From an uncultured Helcococcus sp. (GTDB lineage: Bacteria > Bacillota > Clostridia > Tissierellales > Peptoniphilaceae): a stretch of 64,000 nt of DNA. Under the pieces are notes generated by a model. That model saw only the letters and a list, made by a program, of their open reading frames with translations, made no database searches and was not told the origin of the DNA. The position numbers and the translations under genes are program-made. The DNA lies in contig CALAZW010000066.1 in assembly GCA_937926545.1 (NCBI GenBank), positions 30,442 through 94,441 of the forward strand, in the 5' to 3' direction. Below, piece after piece: positions 54,119-63,843 of this stretch. The stretch's first letter is position 1. Every line of letters starts with the position of its first letter.

Positions 54119-55035
54119 TATTTAGCACCTCCAAAAGTCTTAGGTTTAACATATTTATCTATAAGTGGAGTACAAACGTTCATAAGTAAGATTGAATAAC
54201 TTACTCCTTCTGGATATCCTCCATATACTCTAATGATGGCAGTTAAAAGACCCGCTCCCACTGCAAAAATTATTTGTCCCTTCTTAGTCATTGGTGTAGT
54301 GGCATAGTCTGTAGCCATAAAGAAGGCTCCAAATAATAGACCACCTGATAATAATTGCATAACAGTATCTTCTAAGTCATATTTGAATAGGAATAAACAC
54401 ACTCCTGTAGTTAAGATATATACTAGAGGAATTCTAATATGTATTACACCTTTAATTAATAAGTATAAGGCCCCAATTAATATTGCTACCTTTGAAACTT
54501 CACCTATTGTTCCTGGTATATTACCTAGGAATAAATCCATCATTTCAACTGGTTTACCTGCAAGTGGTGTAGCTGATGCCACATTATCTGCAAATGGTTT
54601 AGTAAATGCTCCCATCTTATCAGGCCAAGAAGCTAATAAAACTGCTCTTGCTGCTAAAGCTGGGTTCATAAAGTTATTACCTAGTCCTCCAAATAATTGT
54701 TTAACAACAACTATAGCAAAAACTGCTCCAAATGCTGCCATCCAATATGGAAACGAAACTGGTAGGTTAAATGCCAATAGCATTCCGGTAACAACTGCTG
54801 ATAAATCTTTTATAGTAACTTCTTTTTTCATCGCTTTTTGTGAGACAAATTCTGCTATCACTGCTGCTGCCACTGTAACAAGAGTCAAGCTTAAGGCCCT
54901 CATTCCAAATATGTATACGGCTGCAATTAAAGCAGGAATTAAAGCTATTATTACATCTAGCATTATAGTTCTCACGTTTTCCTTAGATCTTAAATGAGGA
55001 GACGATGATACTATAAGTACGTTTTTTTCACTCAT
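54118..55035 (-). CDS. rnfD: Electron transport complex subunit RnfD
   Basis: Membrane subunit of 305 residues with about nine hydrophobic segments, related to NqrB. The covalent FMN site is probably T156 in DNVASATPLAG. The NNFMNPALAARAVLLASWP segment is a strong family signature. It should sit between RnfG flavins and the RnfA/E cluster in the electron path. GGAGGGAT precedes the ATG. Confidence 0.96.
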   Translation of the reverse strand: MSEKNVLIVSSSPHLRSKENVRTIMLDVIIALIPALIAAVYIFGMRALSLTLVTVAAAVIAEFVSQKAMKKEVTIKDLSAVVTGMLLAFNLPVSFPYWMAAFGAVFAIVVVKQLFGGLGNNFMNPALAARAVLLASWPDKMGAFTKPFADNVASATPLAGKPVEMMDLFLGNIPGTIGEVSKVAILIGALYLLIKGVIHIRIPLVYILTTGVCLFLFKYDLEDTVMQLLSGGLLFGAFFMATDYATTPMTKKGQIIFAVGAGLLTAIIRVYGGYPEGVSYSILLMNVCTPLIDKYVKPKTFGGAK

Positions 55036-55045
55036 TCTATCCCTC

Positions 55046-56362
55046 CTATTTAACTTTTAATTTTCTAACTTCATTTTTACCTATTCTTATAGTTTCTACT
55101 AAAGGTCTTTTAGCAGGACATATATAAGAACATGAGCCACATTCAATACAATCCATTATGTTGTTTTCCTTGGCCATATCTGCAGAAGTCTTGTTAACAA
55201 TAGCTTCCAATTTGAAAGGCATAAGGCCTACTGGACATACATCAACACATCTTGCACACTTGATACATGGTGATGGTTCATCGAATTTAGCCTCTTCAAT
55301 AGTCATGGCTAAAACTCCATTGTTAGCTTTTTCTAAAGGTACACCTACTTCATATTGGGCAACCCCCATCATAGGTCCACCTAAAACTAATTTCCCTATA
55401 TTTTCTTTAAAACCACCTACTTGCTCTACTGCATAATCTATTGGCGTACCAATTTTGATTAGGGCATTAGTTGGCTTGTTCATAGCTTGACCTGTAAAGG
55501 TAACTATTCTTTCATAAAGTGGTTTATTGAAATAAACTGCTTCATAAATAGCATTTGAAGTTGCAGCATTTGTAACTATAACTCCAACGTCTGCAGGTAG
55601 ACCACCTGATGGTACCTGTCTATTTACAGTAACATCTATTATTCTTTTTTCATCCCCTTGTGGGTACTTGGTTTTAGCTACTACTACTTCGATAGCATCA
55701 CTATCTATTGCATTTTTCATGCTTTCAATGGCTTCAGGCTTATTATCTTCTATAGTAATATAACCTTTTTCAGCCTTTACAGCCTTCATAGCAAGTTTTA
55801 ATCCACCAATTACTTGTTCGGGTTTTGTCCTCATTAACATGTCATCAGCTGTTAAATAAGGTTCACATTCAGCTGCATTAATGATTACAGTATCTATCTT
55901 TTTATCTTCAGCTGGACTCATTTTTATGTGTGTTGGGAAGCTTGCTCCTCCAAGTCCAGTTATTCCTGCTTCCTTGATAATATGTACTATTTCTTTTGAG
56001 GATATGTCTTCAAGTTTTCTGTCAACTGGTTCATATCCTAATTCATACTTACCATCATTTTGAATAAATACCGTATTTACTCTTCTTCCTCTTTCTGTTA
56101 TGGTTTCTTCTACCTTTAACACTTCTCCAGATACACTTGAATGCACACTGGATGATATAAAGCCTGAAAGTTCACCAATTTTTTGGCCAACCTTAACTAG
56201 ATCCCCTTTTTTTACTAAGGAATCTGCTGGAGCTCCAATATGTTGTAATAAAGGAATTTTTACAACCTCTGGTGCTTCTACCTCGATTATTTCAGACTTA
56301 TTTGACAATTCTTTAAAACCGTGGACATGAAATCCACCTTTAAAGCTTACTCCTATTGTCAA
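55046..56362 (-). CDS. rnfC: Electron transport complex subunit RnfC
   Basis: Peripheral NADH-oxidising/NAD-reducing subunit with FMN and two [4Fe-4S] clusters. GGASFPTHIK is the nucleotide-binding region; CIKCARCVDVCP and CIECGSCSYICP near the C-terminus bind the clusters. The family start FKGGFHVHG is present. An ATG at 56380 is in frame but lacks a ribosome binding site; the TTG at 56362 has GAGGTG 7 bases upstream, so I chose it (438 residues). First gene of rnfCDGEAB. Confidence 0.95.
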   Translation of the reverse strand: MTIGVSFKGGFHVHGFKELSNKSEIIEVEAPEVVKIPLLQHIGAPADSLVKKGDLVKVGQKIGELSGFISSSVHSSVSGEVLKVEETITERGRRVNTVFIQNDGKYELGYEPVDRKLEDISSKEIVHIIKEAGITGLGGASFPTHIKMSPAEDKKIDTVIINAAECEPYLTADDMLMRTKPEQVIGGLKLAMKAVKAEKGYITIEDNKPEAIESMKNAIDSDAIEVVVAKTKYPQGDEKRIIDVTVNRQVPSGGLPADVGVIVTNAATSNAIYEAVYFNKPLYERIVTFTGQAMNKPTNALIKIGTPIDYAVEQVGGFKENIGKLVLGGPMMGVAQYEVGVPLEKANNGVLAMTIEEAKFDEPSPCIKCARCVDVCPVGLMPFKLEAIVNKTSADMAKENNIMDCIECGSCSYICPAKRPLVETIRIGKNEVRKLKVK

Positions 56363-56413
56363 AATTCTCACCTCTTTCATAAATTTTATTGTTTTAGATT
56401 TAACCTACACCGT

Positions 56414-56419
56414 ATTATA
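56414..56419 (-). promoter_or_regulatory. Extended -10 promoter of the rnf operon
   Basis: TATAAT on the minus strand preceded by TGA (extended -10), about 50 bases before the rnfC start. The -35 region (TTAGTC) is weak. Confidence 0.5.
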
Positions 56420-56451
56420 TCACAAAAAGTCAATTAGACTAAACTAATATT

Positions 56452-56488
56452 CAAAAAATAAAAAGATAATAATCAAATTATTATCTTT
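56452..56488 (-). terminator. Terminator after the lytic transglycosylase gene
   Basis: Stem AAAGATAATAAT / ATTATTATCTTT with a TTG loop and a T-rich tract on the minus strand. Confidence 0.85.
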
Positions 56489-56493
56489 ACTTT

Positions 56494-57129
56494 CTAAAAA
56501 TTGTCAATCCCACTTTGTATCAGATATTTGTAAACATTCCAAGCGGATTTTAGCTTACTATTTTCGGTGGTTAATTTTGTACCATATATAATTTTATACA
56601 AATTATAAGTCTCGTCAACCTTTTCTATATATTCCCTGGTTTCTCTTATTGGAATTTCTCCAAAAGTGTCCCTGCTTCCTGTTATGGTTTCATCTTGTAA
56701 CCACTTTTCCACATTTCCAATTCCACCATTATAAGCAATAATAGCCAGGTCCACATTCTTAAAGTAGTTAATTAAATGCTTTATATAAAAAGATCCCAGC
56801 TGAATATTGTATTCAGGCTCAAACAACTTATCTTCTACAAAGTCCATGTCCAACTGTTCGGTTACCCACTTCGCAGTTTCTGGCAACAATTGCATAAGCC
56901 CCTTAGCTCCCATGTTGGAAACAGCATCTTTTTTATAGTGACTTTCAACATTTATTATAGATGCTATTAAAATCTTATCCATATCGTACTCTTCAGAATA
57001 CTTATCTATCAAATCTTGATAATTTATCTTGTTTTTACCCACACTCCTATAAACTAAACCAAAGGATATGAGGGCTATTACCATGATTATTATCAATAAA
57101 AATAAAAGTAGATTTTTTATTGCTTTCAT
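56494..57129 (-). CDS. Lytic murein transglycosylase (SLT domain)
   Basis: Cleaves glycan strands between MurNAc and GlcNAc. One N-terminal membrane or signal segment (about 6-27), then an SLT domain with catalytic glutamate in INVESHYKKDAVSNMGAKGLMQ (broken around the SNMGAKGLMQ motif), AYNGGIGNVEKWL and REYIEKV. The 211 residues match small MltE/SLT-like proteins. The start overlaps the coaE stop by 4 bases. Confidence 0.93.
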   Translation of the reverse strand: MKAIKNLLLFLLIIIMVIALISFGLVYRSVGKNKINYQDLIDKYSEEYDMDKILIASIINVESHYKKDAVSNMGAKGLMQLLPETAKWVTEQLDMDFVEDKLFEPEYNIQLGSFYIKHLINYFKNVDLAIIAYNGGIGNVEKWLQDETITGSRDTFGEIPIRETREYIEKVDETYNLYKIIYGTKLTTENSKLKSAWNVYKYLIQSGIDNF

Positions 57130-57725
57130 ATTAATTCACCTAGTCTTTTCTCTATTTGTTCTCTTGTTTTTTCCTTGCTGCCATCATTATAAATTATAAA
57201 GTCAGCCTCTTCCTTCTTTTTCTCAATAGACAATTGACTGGCTATTAATTTTTTTGCCTCATCCCGGTCAAGCCTATTTCTCTTTATTAATCTTTCCTCT
57301 TGTATCTTTTCATTTACATAGACCAGCCAGATCTCATCGAAGGTCATATCTAGCTTATCATCTGCCTTTAATTCAAACAAGAGTGGCAGTTCTAAAAAAA
57401 CGATCCTGGACTCGCTTTCTTCCAGTCTTTTTTCTATTTCAAAAAAAATATTTCCATGGGTTAATTGATTTAGGCTTTCCAACTTTTTCTTGTCATTAAA
57501 GACTAGTTCACCTAGTTTTTTCCTATCAATTTCCTTATCTTCTCCTAATATGTAAGGGCCAAAGTAATCTACTATGGCCTTATAATTAACCTGTCCCCTT
57601 GCCATCAGGTCATGGGCAATTTTATCTGCATCCAAAACCTGATAACCTTTTTGTCTTATTATTTCTATAACTGTTGATTTACCTGTTGCTATAGAACCTG
57701 TAATTGCAATAACTCTATGCTTCAT
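57126..57725 (-). CDS. coaE: Dephospho-CoA kinase CoaE
   Basis: Last step of coenzyme A synthesis. The P-loop is GSIATGKST, followed by LDADKIAHDL and LELPLLFE. The 199 residues are typical. It overlaps the polA stop by 11 bases; the polA-coaE-SLT order is common in Firmicutes. It acts in the same pathway as coaX at 21859. Confidence 0.96.
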   Translation of the reverse strand: MKHRVIAITGSIATGKSTVIEIIRQKGYQVLDADKIAHDLMARGQVNYKAIVDYFGPYILGEDKEIDRKKLGELVFNDKKKLESLNQLTHGNIFFEIEKRLEESESRIVFLELPLLFELKADDKLDMTFDEIWLVYVNEKIQEERLIKRNRLDRDEAKKLIASQLSIEKKKEEADFIIYNDGSKEKTREQIEKRLGELI

Positions 57726-60363
57726 ACCAAGATCTTCCCTTATCTATATCCACTATCAAGGCCACCTTCAGTTGAACAGCTGCTTCCATTTCTTCCTTTA
57801 ATATTTTTTCAACCTGTTCCTTTTCTTCCTCTAAGGTATCAATTATCAATTCGTCATGGATTTGAAGAATCAACTTTGACTTAAGTTCTTCTTTCTTTAG
57901 TCTCTTATGAACCTTTACCATGGCAACCTTAATTATATCAGCTGCAGATCCTTGGATTGGAGTATTTAAGGCTATTCTTTCTCCAAAGTTTCTTATATTG
58001 AAATTTTTGCTGTGAAGTTCTGGTATATATCTTCTTCTATGAAATATGGTCTCAACATATCCCTTATCCTTAGCATCTAGTACTATTTGGTCCATATAGT
58101 CTTTGATACTTGGATAGGAAGCCAGGTACTTATCTATATATTCCTTGGCCTGTTTTCTAGGTATATCAAGGTCTCTAGATAGACCATAGTCGCTTATTCC
58201 ATAAACTATACCAAAGTTAACTGCCTTAGCATCTGACCTTTGATTTTTACTAACTTCATCCAAATCCACATGAAAGACCTCTGCTGCGGTCTTAGTATGA
58301 ATATCCAAACCTTGGTTAAAGGCTTCTATCATATTGGTATCCTCAGATAAGGAGGCTAGAACCCTAAGTTCTATTTGGGAGTAGTCAGCTGAAATCAAGA
58401 TGCTATTTTCGCTGGCTACAAAGGCCTTTCTTATTTGCCTGCCCTCTTCTGTCCTTATTGGTATATTTTGCAGATTGGGCTCAGTTGAACTGATCCTTCC
58501 TGTAGCAGTAACATTTTGCCTAAAGGTTGTCCTTATTTTCTTATCTTGATCTATATAAGGATACATACCATCCACATAGGTGGACTTTAGTTTACTTAGG
58601 CTTCTATATTCTAGGATATAGTCAATGATTTCATGTTGTCCTTGTAGTTTATCCAAGACTTCAGCATTGGTTGAATAACCAGTCTTGGTCTTTTTAATAA
58701 CTGGCAATTGAAGTTTTTCAAATAAAACCTCTCCCAGTTGTTTAGGTGAGTTAATATTAAATTCATAGTCTGATAAACTATAAATGTTTTTTTCTAATTC
58801 ACCTAGTTTTTCTACCAGATAGGCGTCCAATTCATCTAGTTTTTCTTCTTCAACACTTATACCTGCTATTTCCATCTTGGCCAAGACCTCTACCAATGGA
58901 AGTTCTATGGAATAATAAAGATCCATCATGTCCATTTCTTCTATCTTATCCAAAAGTATGGTTTTTGATTCTTGCAATATGTTTAGATAAGTAGCCAGAT
59001 AATCCTTAAGTTCTTCTTCTTCCAAATTAACAAAGGTTTTTTTATTCTTTCCCTTGCCCAAATAGTCTTCTTCATTTTTCACAGGCCCATCCAAGTACTT
59101 AGAGGATAAATCAGCTACCAAGTAGTTTCCCTTAGAAGGATCTATCAAATACTCAGCTATCATTAAATCTATATATTTAACTTGAAAATCCAAGCCTAGT
59201 TTGTCTAGTAGGACCATGTCCTTTTTCAAATCAAAGCCAATAAATTCTATCTCACTAGAAAAAAGTTCTCTCACAAGTGTACTAAACTTATCATTCTTTT
59301 TTCTTAAATCAAATATATAAACAAGATCATCTTCTTCTGCCTTAAGGGCTAGATAGGATAGGTCTGAGTGTATATAGTTGTCATTTGAAGATAGACAAGC
59401 CAGATAAAGCTCTTCTTTTTTAGACAAGTTCTTAATCGCCTTTTCATAGTCTTTCTCTTCTATTATTTCAGCCTTGTATTCAGTTTTTATATTCTCTGTT
59501 TCCGGTTGGAATTTTTTCATAAGGCTGGAAAACTCCAACATTTTAAACTTTTCAAAAAGTTTTTCCCCATCTGGTTCTACCAATCTAAAATCTTCTATAG
59601 TATGTTCTATGGGTACATCTGTATAAATGGTCCCTAATTTTCTACTTAAGAAGGCATCCATTTTATAATTTTCCAAGTTTTCCTTTAACTTTTTACCTCT
59701 TACCTGGTCTAGGTTTTCATAGACCTGATCTATAGTCTTATATTCTTTAACTAATTTTATGGCAGTCTTTTCTCCAATTCCTGGAACCCCAGGTATATTG
59801 TCTGATTTATCACCCATAAGGCCCTTAACTTCTATCAGGTCCAAGGGACTTACTTCATATTTTTCATATATTTTTTCCATATCATACTTTTCAAGCTCAC
59901 TAATGCCCTTTTTAGTATAAAGAACTGTAGCTTGAGAGTTAACCAATTGGAAATAATCCCTATCCCCTGTTAAAAGGTAGGTTTCTATTCCTTCTTCATT
60001 GGCCATTTTTGATAGGGTACCTAAAATATCATCAGCCTCATAGGCCTGCATATCAATATGCTTAACATTCATGGCATCTAAAACATCCTTTAAGATTCCA
60101 AATTGGGCTGATAATTCTGAAGGAGTTTTTTCCCTATTGGCCTTATAGGCCTCATAGTCTTCATTTCTAAATGTGGGACCTGCCTTATCAAAGGCAACAA
60201 CTACATAGTCTGGTTCGACTAAATCAACTGCGTTTTTGTACATATTTAGAAAACCGTAAACTCCATTTGTATGTATACCATCCTTGGTAGTAAGGTTTCT
60301 AATGGCAAAAAAGGCCCTAAAAATCAAACTGGATCCATCTATCAATAAAAATTTTTCTTTCAT
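57715..60363 (-). CDS. polA: DNA polymerase I PolA
   Basis: Repair and Okazaki-fragment polymerase of 882 residues. The N-terminal 5'-3' exonuclease (LLIDGSSLIFRAFFA, YEADDILGT, GDRDYFQL, GLMGDKSDNIPGVPGIGEKTA) is intact. The middle 3'-5' exonuclease-like domain lacks the DxE metal motif (it reads FIGFDLKKDM), so it is probably proofreading-inactive, as in other Firmicutes. The polymerase motifs DYSQIELRVLA, RSDAKAVNFGIVYG and QIHDELI are present. AGGAGGAT precedes the ATG. Confidence 0.97.
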   Translation of the reverse strand: MKEKFLLIDGSSLIFRAFFAIRNLTTKDGIHTNGVYGFLNMYKNAVDLVEPDYVVVAFDKAGPTFRNEDYEAYKANREKTPSELSAQFGILKDVLDAMNVKHIDMQAYEADDILGTLSKMANEEGIETYLLTGDRDYFQLVNSQATVLYTKKGISELEKYDMEKIYEKYEVSPLDLIEVKGLMGDKSDNIPGVPGIGEKTAIKLVKEYKTIDQVYENLDQVRGKKLKENLENYKMDAFLSRKLGTIYTDVPIEHTIEDFRLVEPDGEKLFEKFKMLEFSSLMKKFQPETENIKTEYKAEIIEEKDYEKAIKNLSKKEELYLACLSSNDNYIHSDLSYLALKAEEDDLVYIFDLRKKNDKFSTLVRELFSSEIEFIGFDLKKDMVLLDKLGLDFQVKYIDLMIAEYLIDPSKGNYLVADLSSKYLDGPVKNEEDYLGKGKNKKTFVNLEEEELKDYLATYLNILQESKTILLDKIEEMDMMDLYYSIELPLVEVLAKMEIAGISVEEEKLDELDAYLVEKLGELEKNIYSLSDYEFNINSPKQLGEVLFEKLQLPVIKKTKTGYSTNAEVLDKLQGQHEIIDYILEYRSLSKLKSTYVDGMYPYIDQDKKIRTTFRQNVTATGRISSTEPNLQNIPIRTEEGRQIRKAFVASENSILISADYSQIELRVLASLSEDTNMIEAFNQGLDIHTKTAAEVFHVDLDEVSKNQRSDAKAVNFGIVYGISDYGLSRDLDIPRKQAKEYIDKYLASYPSIKDYMDQIVLDAKDKGYVETIFHRRRYIPELHSKNFNIRNFGERIALNTPIQGSAADIIKVAMVKVHKRLKKEELKSKLILQIHDELIIDTLEEEKEQVEKILKEEMEAAVQLKVALIVDIDKGRSWYEA

Positions 60364-60388
60364 ATATCCTCCTAACTAACTTATAAAC

Positions 60389-60394
60389 ATTATA
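60389..60394 (-). promoter_or_regulatory. Extended -10 promoter of polA-coaE-SLT
   Basis: TATAAT on the minus strand preceded by TGT (extended -10), 26 bases before the polA ATG. No good -35. Confidence 0.5.
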
Positions 60395-60457
60395 ACATAA
60401 AAATTTATAAAAAATATTTGTATTATTTTTTTGTTTATGTTATTATAATTTAGTCGA

Positions 60458-60543
60458 GCAGGTGTGTCGGAATGGCAGACGAGACAGACTCAAAATCTGT
60501 TGTGGGCAACCACGTGAGGGTTCAAGTCCCTCTACCTGTACCA
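60458..60543 (+). tRNA. tRNA-Leu, anticodon CAA
   Basis: Cloverleaf of 86 bases with encoded CCA. Acceptor arms GCAGGTG / TACCTGT pair with G-T wobbles at the ends. The anticodon stem ACAGA / TCTGT encloses loop CTCAAAA, giving anticodon CAA (reads UUG). A long variable arm (TGTGGGCAACCACG) marks a class II tRNA. The T loop is GGGTTCAAGTCCC. A -10-like TATAAT lies at 60444-60449. Confidence 0.95.
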
Positions 60544-60569
60544 ATCAGCTAGAAATAGCTGATTTTTTT
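60544..60569 (+). terminator. Terminator after tRNA-Leu
   Basis: Stem ATCAGCTA / TAGCTGAT with a GAAA tetraloop and a T-run on the plus strand. Confidence 0.9.
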
Positions 60570-60581
60570 ATGCCCATAAAT

Positions 60582-63500
60582 CTATCTTTCTTTTAATCTC
60601 TTCTTCCTTATAGCCCAATATGAAAGTAATATCATAGAAGAAATTAGAACTAGATACTTCTCCCTGGTAAAAAACTTTCCTGTCAGAGGAAGCATAACAT
60701 CCTCTTCCCATAGATATAGGTTATTAAGTTTTCTTTGTCTATTCTTTCATCATATTCACTATAGTAATTCTCTAATGTCCCCACATCATAAAAAAGGTCT
60801 TTCTCATCAAAATATTTTATGCCTTCTTCTGTATTTATTAAAGGATAAATATAAATATTAAAGTTATTTTCATCCTCTACCTTCATGCCCTCTAAATCCT
60901 TACATATATAATTTTCCTTTTCTACTGAAATATTAGATAGATTTTCTAAATCAACTATTCTTTTTATCAAATCATTATTATGTTTTTTTATCTTCAAAGC
61001 CTATAGACTTTCTATTCATATAAACAAGGGTTTTTTTTTTAAGGTCTTTATGGCCTTCATCCACAAACTTAACTGTGAAAAGTAGCTCCCTTAATGAATG
61101 AGATAAATCAGAATCTATTATAGCTTTTCCCTTGCTTGCATCCATTGTAGTTTTTCCTTTAGTTATGTCTGAATTTTCTTCATATAATTCTTTCAAGCTA
61201 CTATAAAAGCCTTCTACTTTTTGTCCCTTGCTAAGAAGGTAGTTCGGTTTATATATTGTATCTAATATATAAGTATATTCAGCCATACTGTAAGTTCTAT
61301 ATCCAGGATTTGCTTCGTTTTCTCCCATGTTTAGGAAAATATGAAATGGTATATAGGATATATATGTTATTAGAGTCTGATTAATCCTTTCTTCAATAAA
61401 CTTATAGTCCCCACTAGGATCAGAACTATTTTTTTATACATAGCATCTATTTTTTATAGACTTACTAGTTTCTGTTAAAAGTCCTTCATAAATTTTAGAC
61501 TTTATTTTCTTCTTATATTCTAGTGTTTTAAACTTTATACATCTAGGCGAAACACCTTTGTTTTTGTCTTTGTTTTTAGATAACACATTCGATAAGTCAG
61601 TCAACATATATTTTTTGCATTCCGCTAAATCTATATCTATAGCAAAGTTTGAATCTTTCGTTTTCTTATCTTCTTCCTTAAATATTATAGGATCTATTTC
61701 TAATTCTTGGGAAAAGTCTTTTAAATATTGATATGAACTTAAAAACTTATCGTATTCTACCTTGTTATTTTTTCTTAATTCTATAAGATCCTTAACTGTT
61801 ATAAACTTATGTTTTTCTCCCTCCAATACTAATTTATCTATTTTTTAGTTGTTTCCTTTCCCCCTGCTCAAGCCTTTCACTATGATGGTTTTCTGTATCG
61901 TTTTGGAGGATAAGTTCAGCCACTGTCATTCCGACCTTATCTAAATTTGCTTTTACTCTGTCCACTTCTGCAACCAATTTTTTCATCGTCTTATTATTGT
62001 TGACTATATTTTCATTATCTTTAAGACAATCATATATAGCCTCATGGAATTCTTCTAAACTACCATCCTTATAGAAATCTTTCAACCTATCATCCACATA
62101 TATGCTTTCTAAAAGAGTCGCATCATAAATTATTTTTTCACTGCTCCTAAATTTGCCCTAGGATATTTTTCTTTATTCTTGTTTATATTCATTAAAATCT
62201 ATTACTTTCTAAACTTCATTACTCTTTTTGTTAAATAGCTACAAAAGAATTGAGTTCATAGTTTTGGATATGGATCTTTTATAAAGAGGCATCGTTCTTT
62301 GATGTTTAGAGTTAGTATCGGACCAAGATGTATTATGTATATTTCTATTTGTATTTTTAGAATTTTCTTTAGAATATGCATAGTATCTTATGTCTCGACC
62401 AAGTCTTCCGAGATGAGTTGTATAGTATTTCCCACCTTCAAATATTGCTATATCTATACTAATGTTCCTATGAAATATCACTTTTATATATTCAGTATTA
62501 TTATCTTCCTTAAAAATCGCTCCTTCAAATTTATTAATTACATCATCTTTCCTAATATCGGATAAGCGTGTATAAGTCTTATTAAATTCATCCCTACCAT
62601 AATATAATTTTTTATCAGGATTTCTAAGAACTGCTAAAAATAAAAGAAACTCAAAATAATCCTTGTTATAAGCTTCATTTTCCATATTAAGATATTCAAG
62701 AAAGGCCTTGTCATTTTTATTAAACTCATCCAAAGTCTTCATATCTAAATTTTCTAACTCTAGATTTCTATCTTCTAAATTTTTAATTTTATCTATGTTT
62801 TTTAAAAGTCTATCCTCTTCTAATTTATCTAGAGACTCTATTAGATTTTGAAGGTCCTTAAGTTTATCAGATAAATTCTTATAGCCTTCTTTATCATTCT
62901 TATAACTATTATCCAAGTCATCTATATATCCATCCCTATCCTCTTTATCGATAGGCAAAGTTATTTCTTTTTCAGTACTATATTTACCATAAAAATCAAT
63001 ACCAAAAATTCTTCCTTTAAGCCTCTGTCTATTATCATCATCCTCTTCCAGATTAACTATATCTTTAGAGAATTTTATCTCTGTGTATTCAACAGGCTTA
63101 TCTTCTATATCATTAAAGTCTAGTTTTAAAATTCGTCTGTCTGCATTGTTTTTATCAGGAGATTTTAGACTACCTTCTATTTCTTTTGGCAATGCCACTT
63201 TAATATATTCGTAGCTAATCACGTCGCCCATATTTCTTTTTCTTACCTATCTTCCTTATATTTTATGTATATTTTATTTTCATCTCTATCTGGATAGAAA
63301 TAATCATCACCATATAGATAAATTCTACTTAATTTAATATTCTTATCTTTAACAAATTCTATCTTATATATATTTCATCAAGGTTAGGGTTTACTCCAAA
63401 GAATTTTTCTAGACTAATATCATTAAAAGGAATCGCCTCTACACCTCTCCCTCTTTTTAAAGCGTCATATGGATTCCCATAGTCTCGATTACCTTCTAGA

Positions 63501-63843
63501 AGAGGTTTTAGATATTTTTTATATTTGAAATTTCCGTCTCCTATACCATTCTTAAGAATACCGTCCCTCTCAGTTCCTGTATTAAGATTAAGAATTATCC
63601 ATGTTAATAAGTCCTTGAATAGTTTTAAGGATTCTTCCATTTTAGATATGGTTTCTTTGTCATATTTTTTCTTTAAATCATCATTTGATAAAATATTATT
63701 TAATTGATTAATACTATTTATTCTTTCTTCTGGATCTAAATTTTCATCATAATCTATATTGCTTTTTGCTTCGATACTTTTTATTGGCAAGCCTGTGACA
63801 ATCAATATTAAGGCTAAAAATAAACTTACTGCCCTTTTTTCAT
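60582..63843 (-). pseudogene. Decayed gene for a large LPXTG-anchored surface protein
   Basis: Read across frames this is one gene of roughly 1080 codons. The 5' end has AAGGAGG 5 bases before the ATG (63843). One added base in the A-run at 63835-63840 restores a signal peptide (MKKRAVSLFLALILIVTGL). The 3' end (about 60686-60582) encodes LPLTG, a hydrophobic segment and a basic tail ending in KKRLKER, a full sorting signal. Between them, open pieces in all three minus frames (63805-63359, 63370-63243, 63231-62239, 62136-61834, 61845-60978, 60997-60683) are joined by frameshifts, several at A-runs, plus stops such as TAA at 61434. The middle is charged and helical with a probable coiled coil (about 62950-62750). 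No known adhesin domain recognised. Confidence 0.85.

Noticed and set aside
54383..54997. 204-codon open frame on the plus strand opposite rnfD
   Set aside because: It is antisense to a clear Rnf gene, has no ribosome binding site, and its composition (Ala/Thr/Ile repeats) is what the reverse of a membrane protein gives.
62239..63231. Reading the 330-codon frame as an independent intact protein
   Set aside because: It lacks a good ribosome binding site, its last part changes character, and coding-like sequence continues in other frames on both sides up to a signal peptide and an LPLTG signal, so it is a piece of one broken gene.
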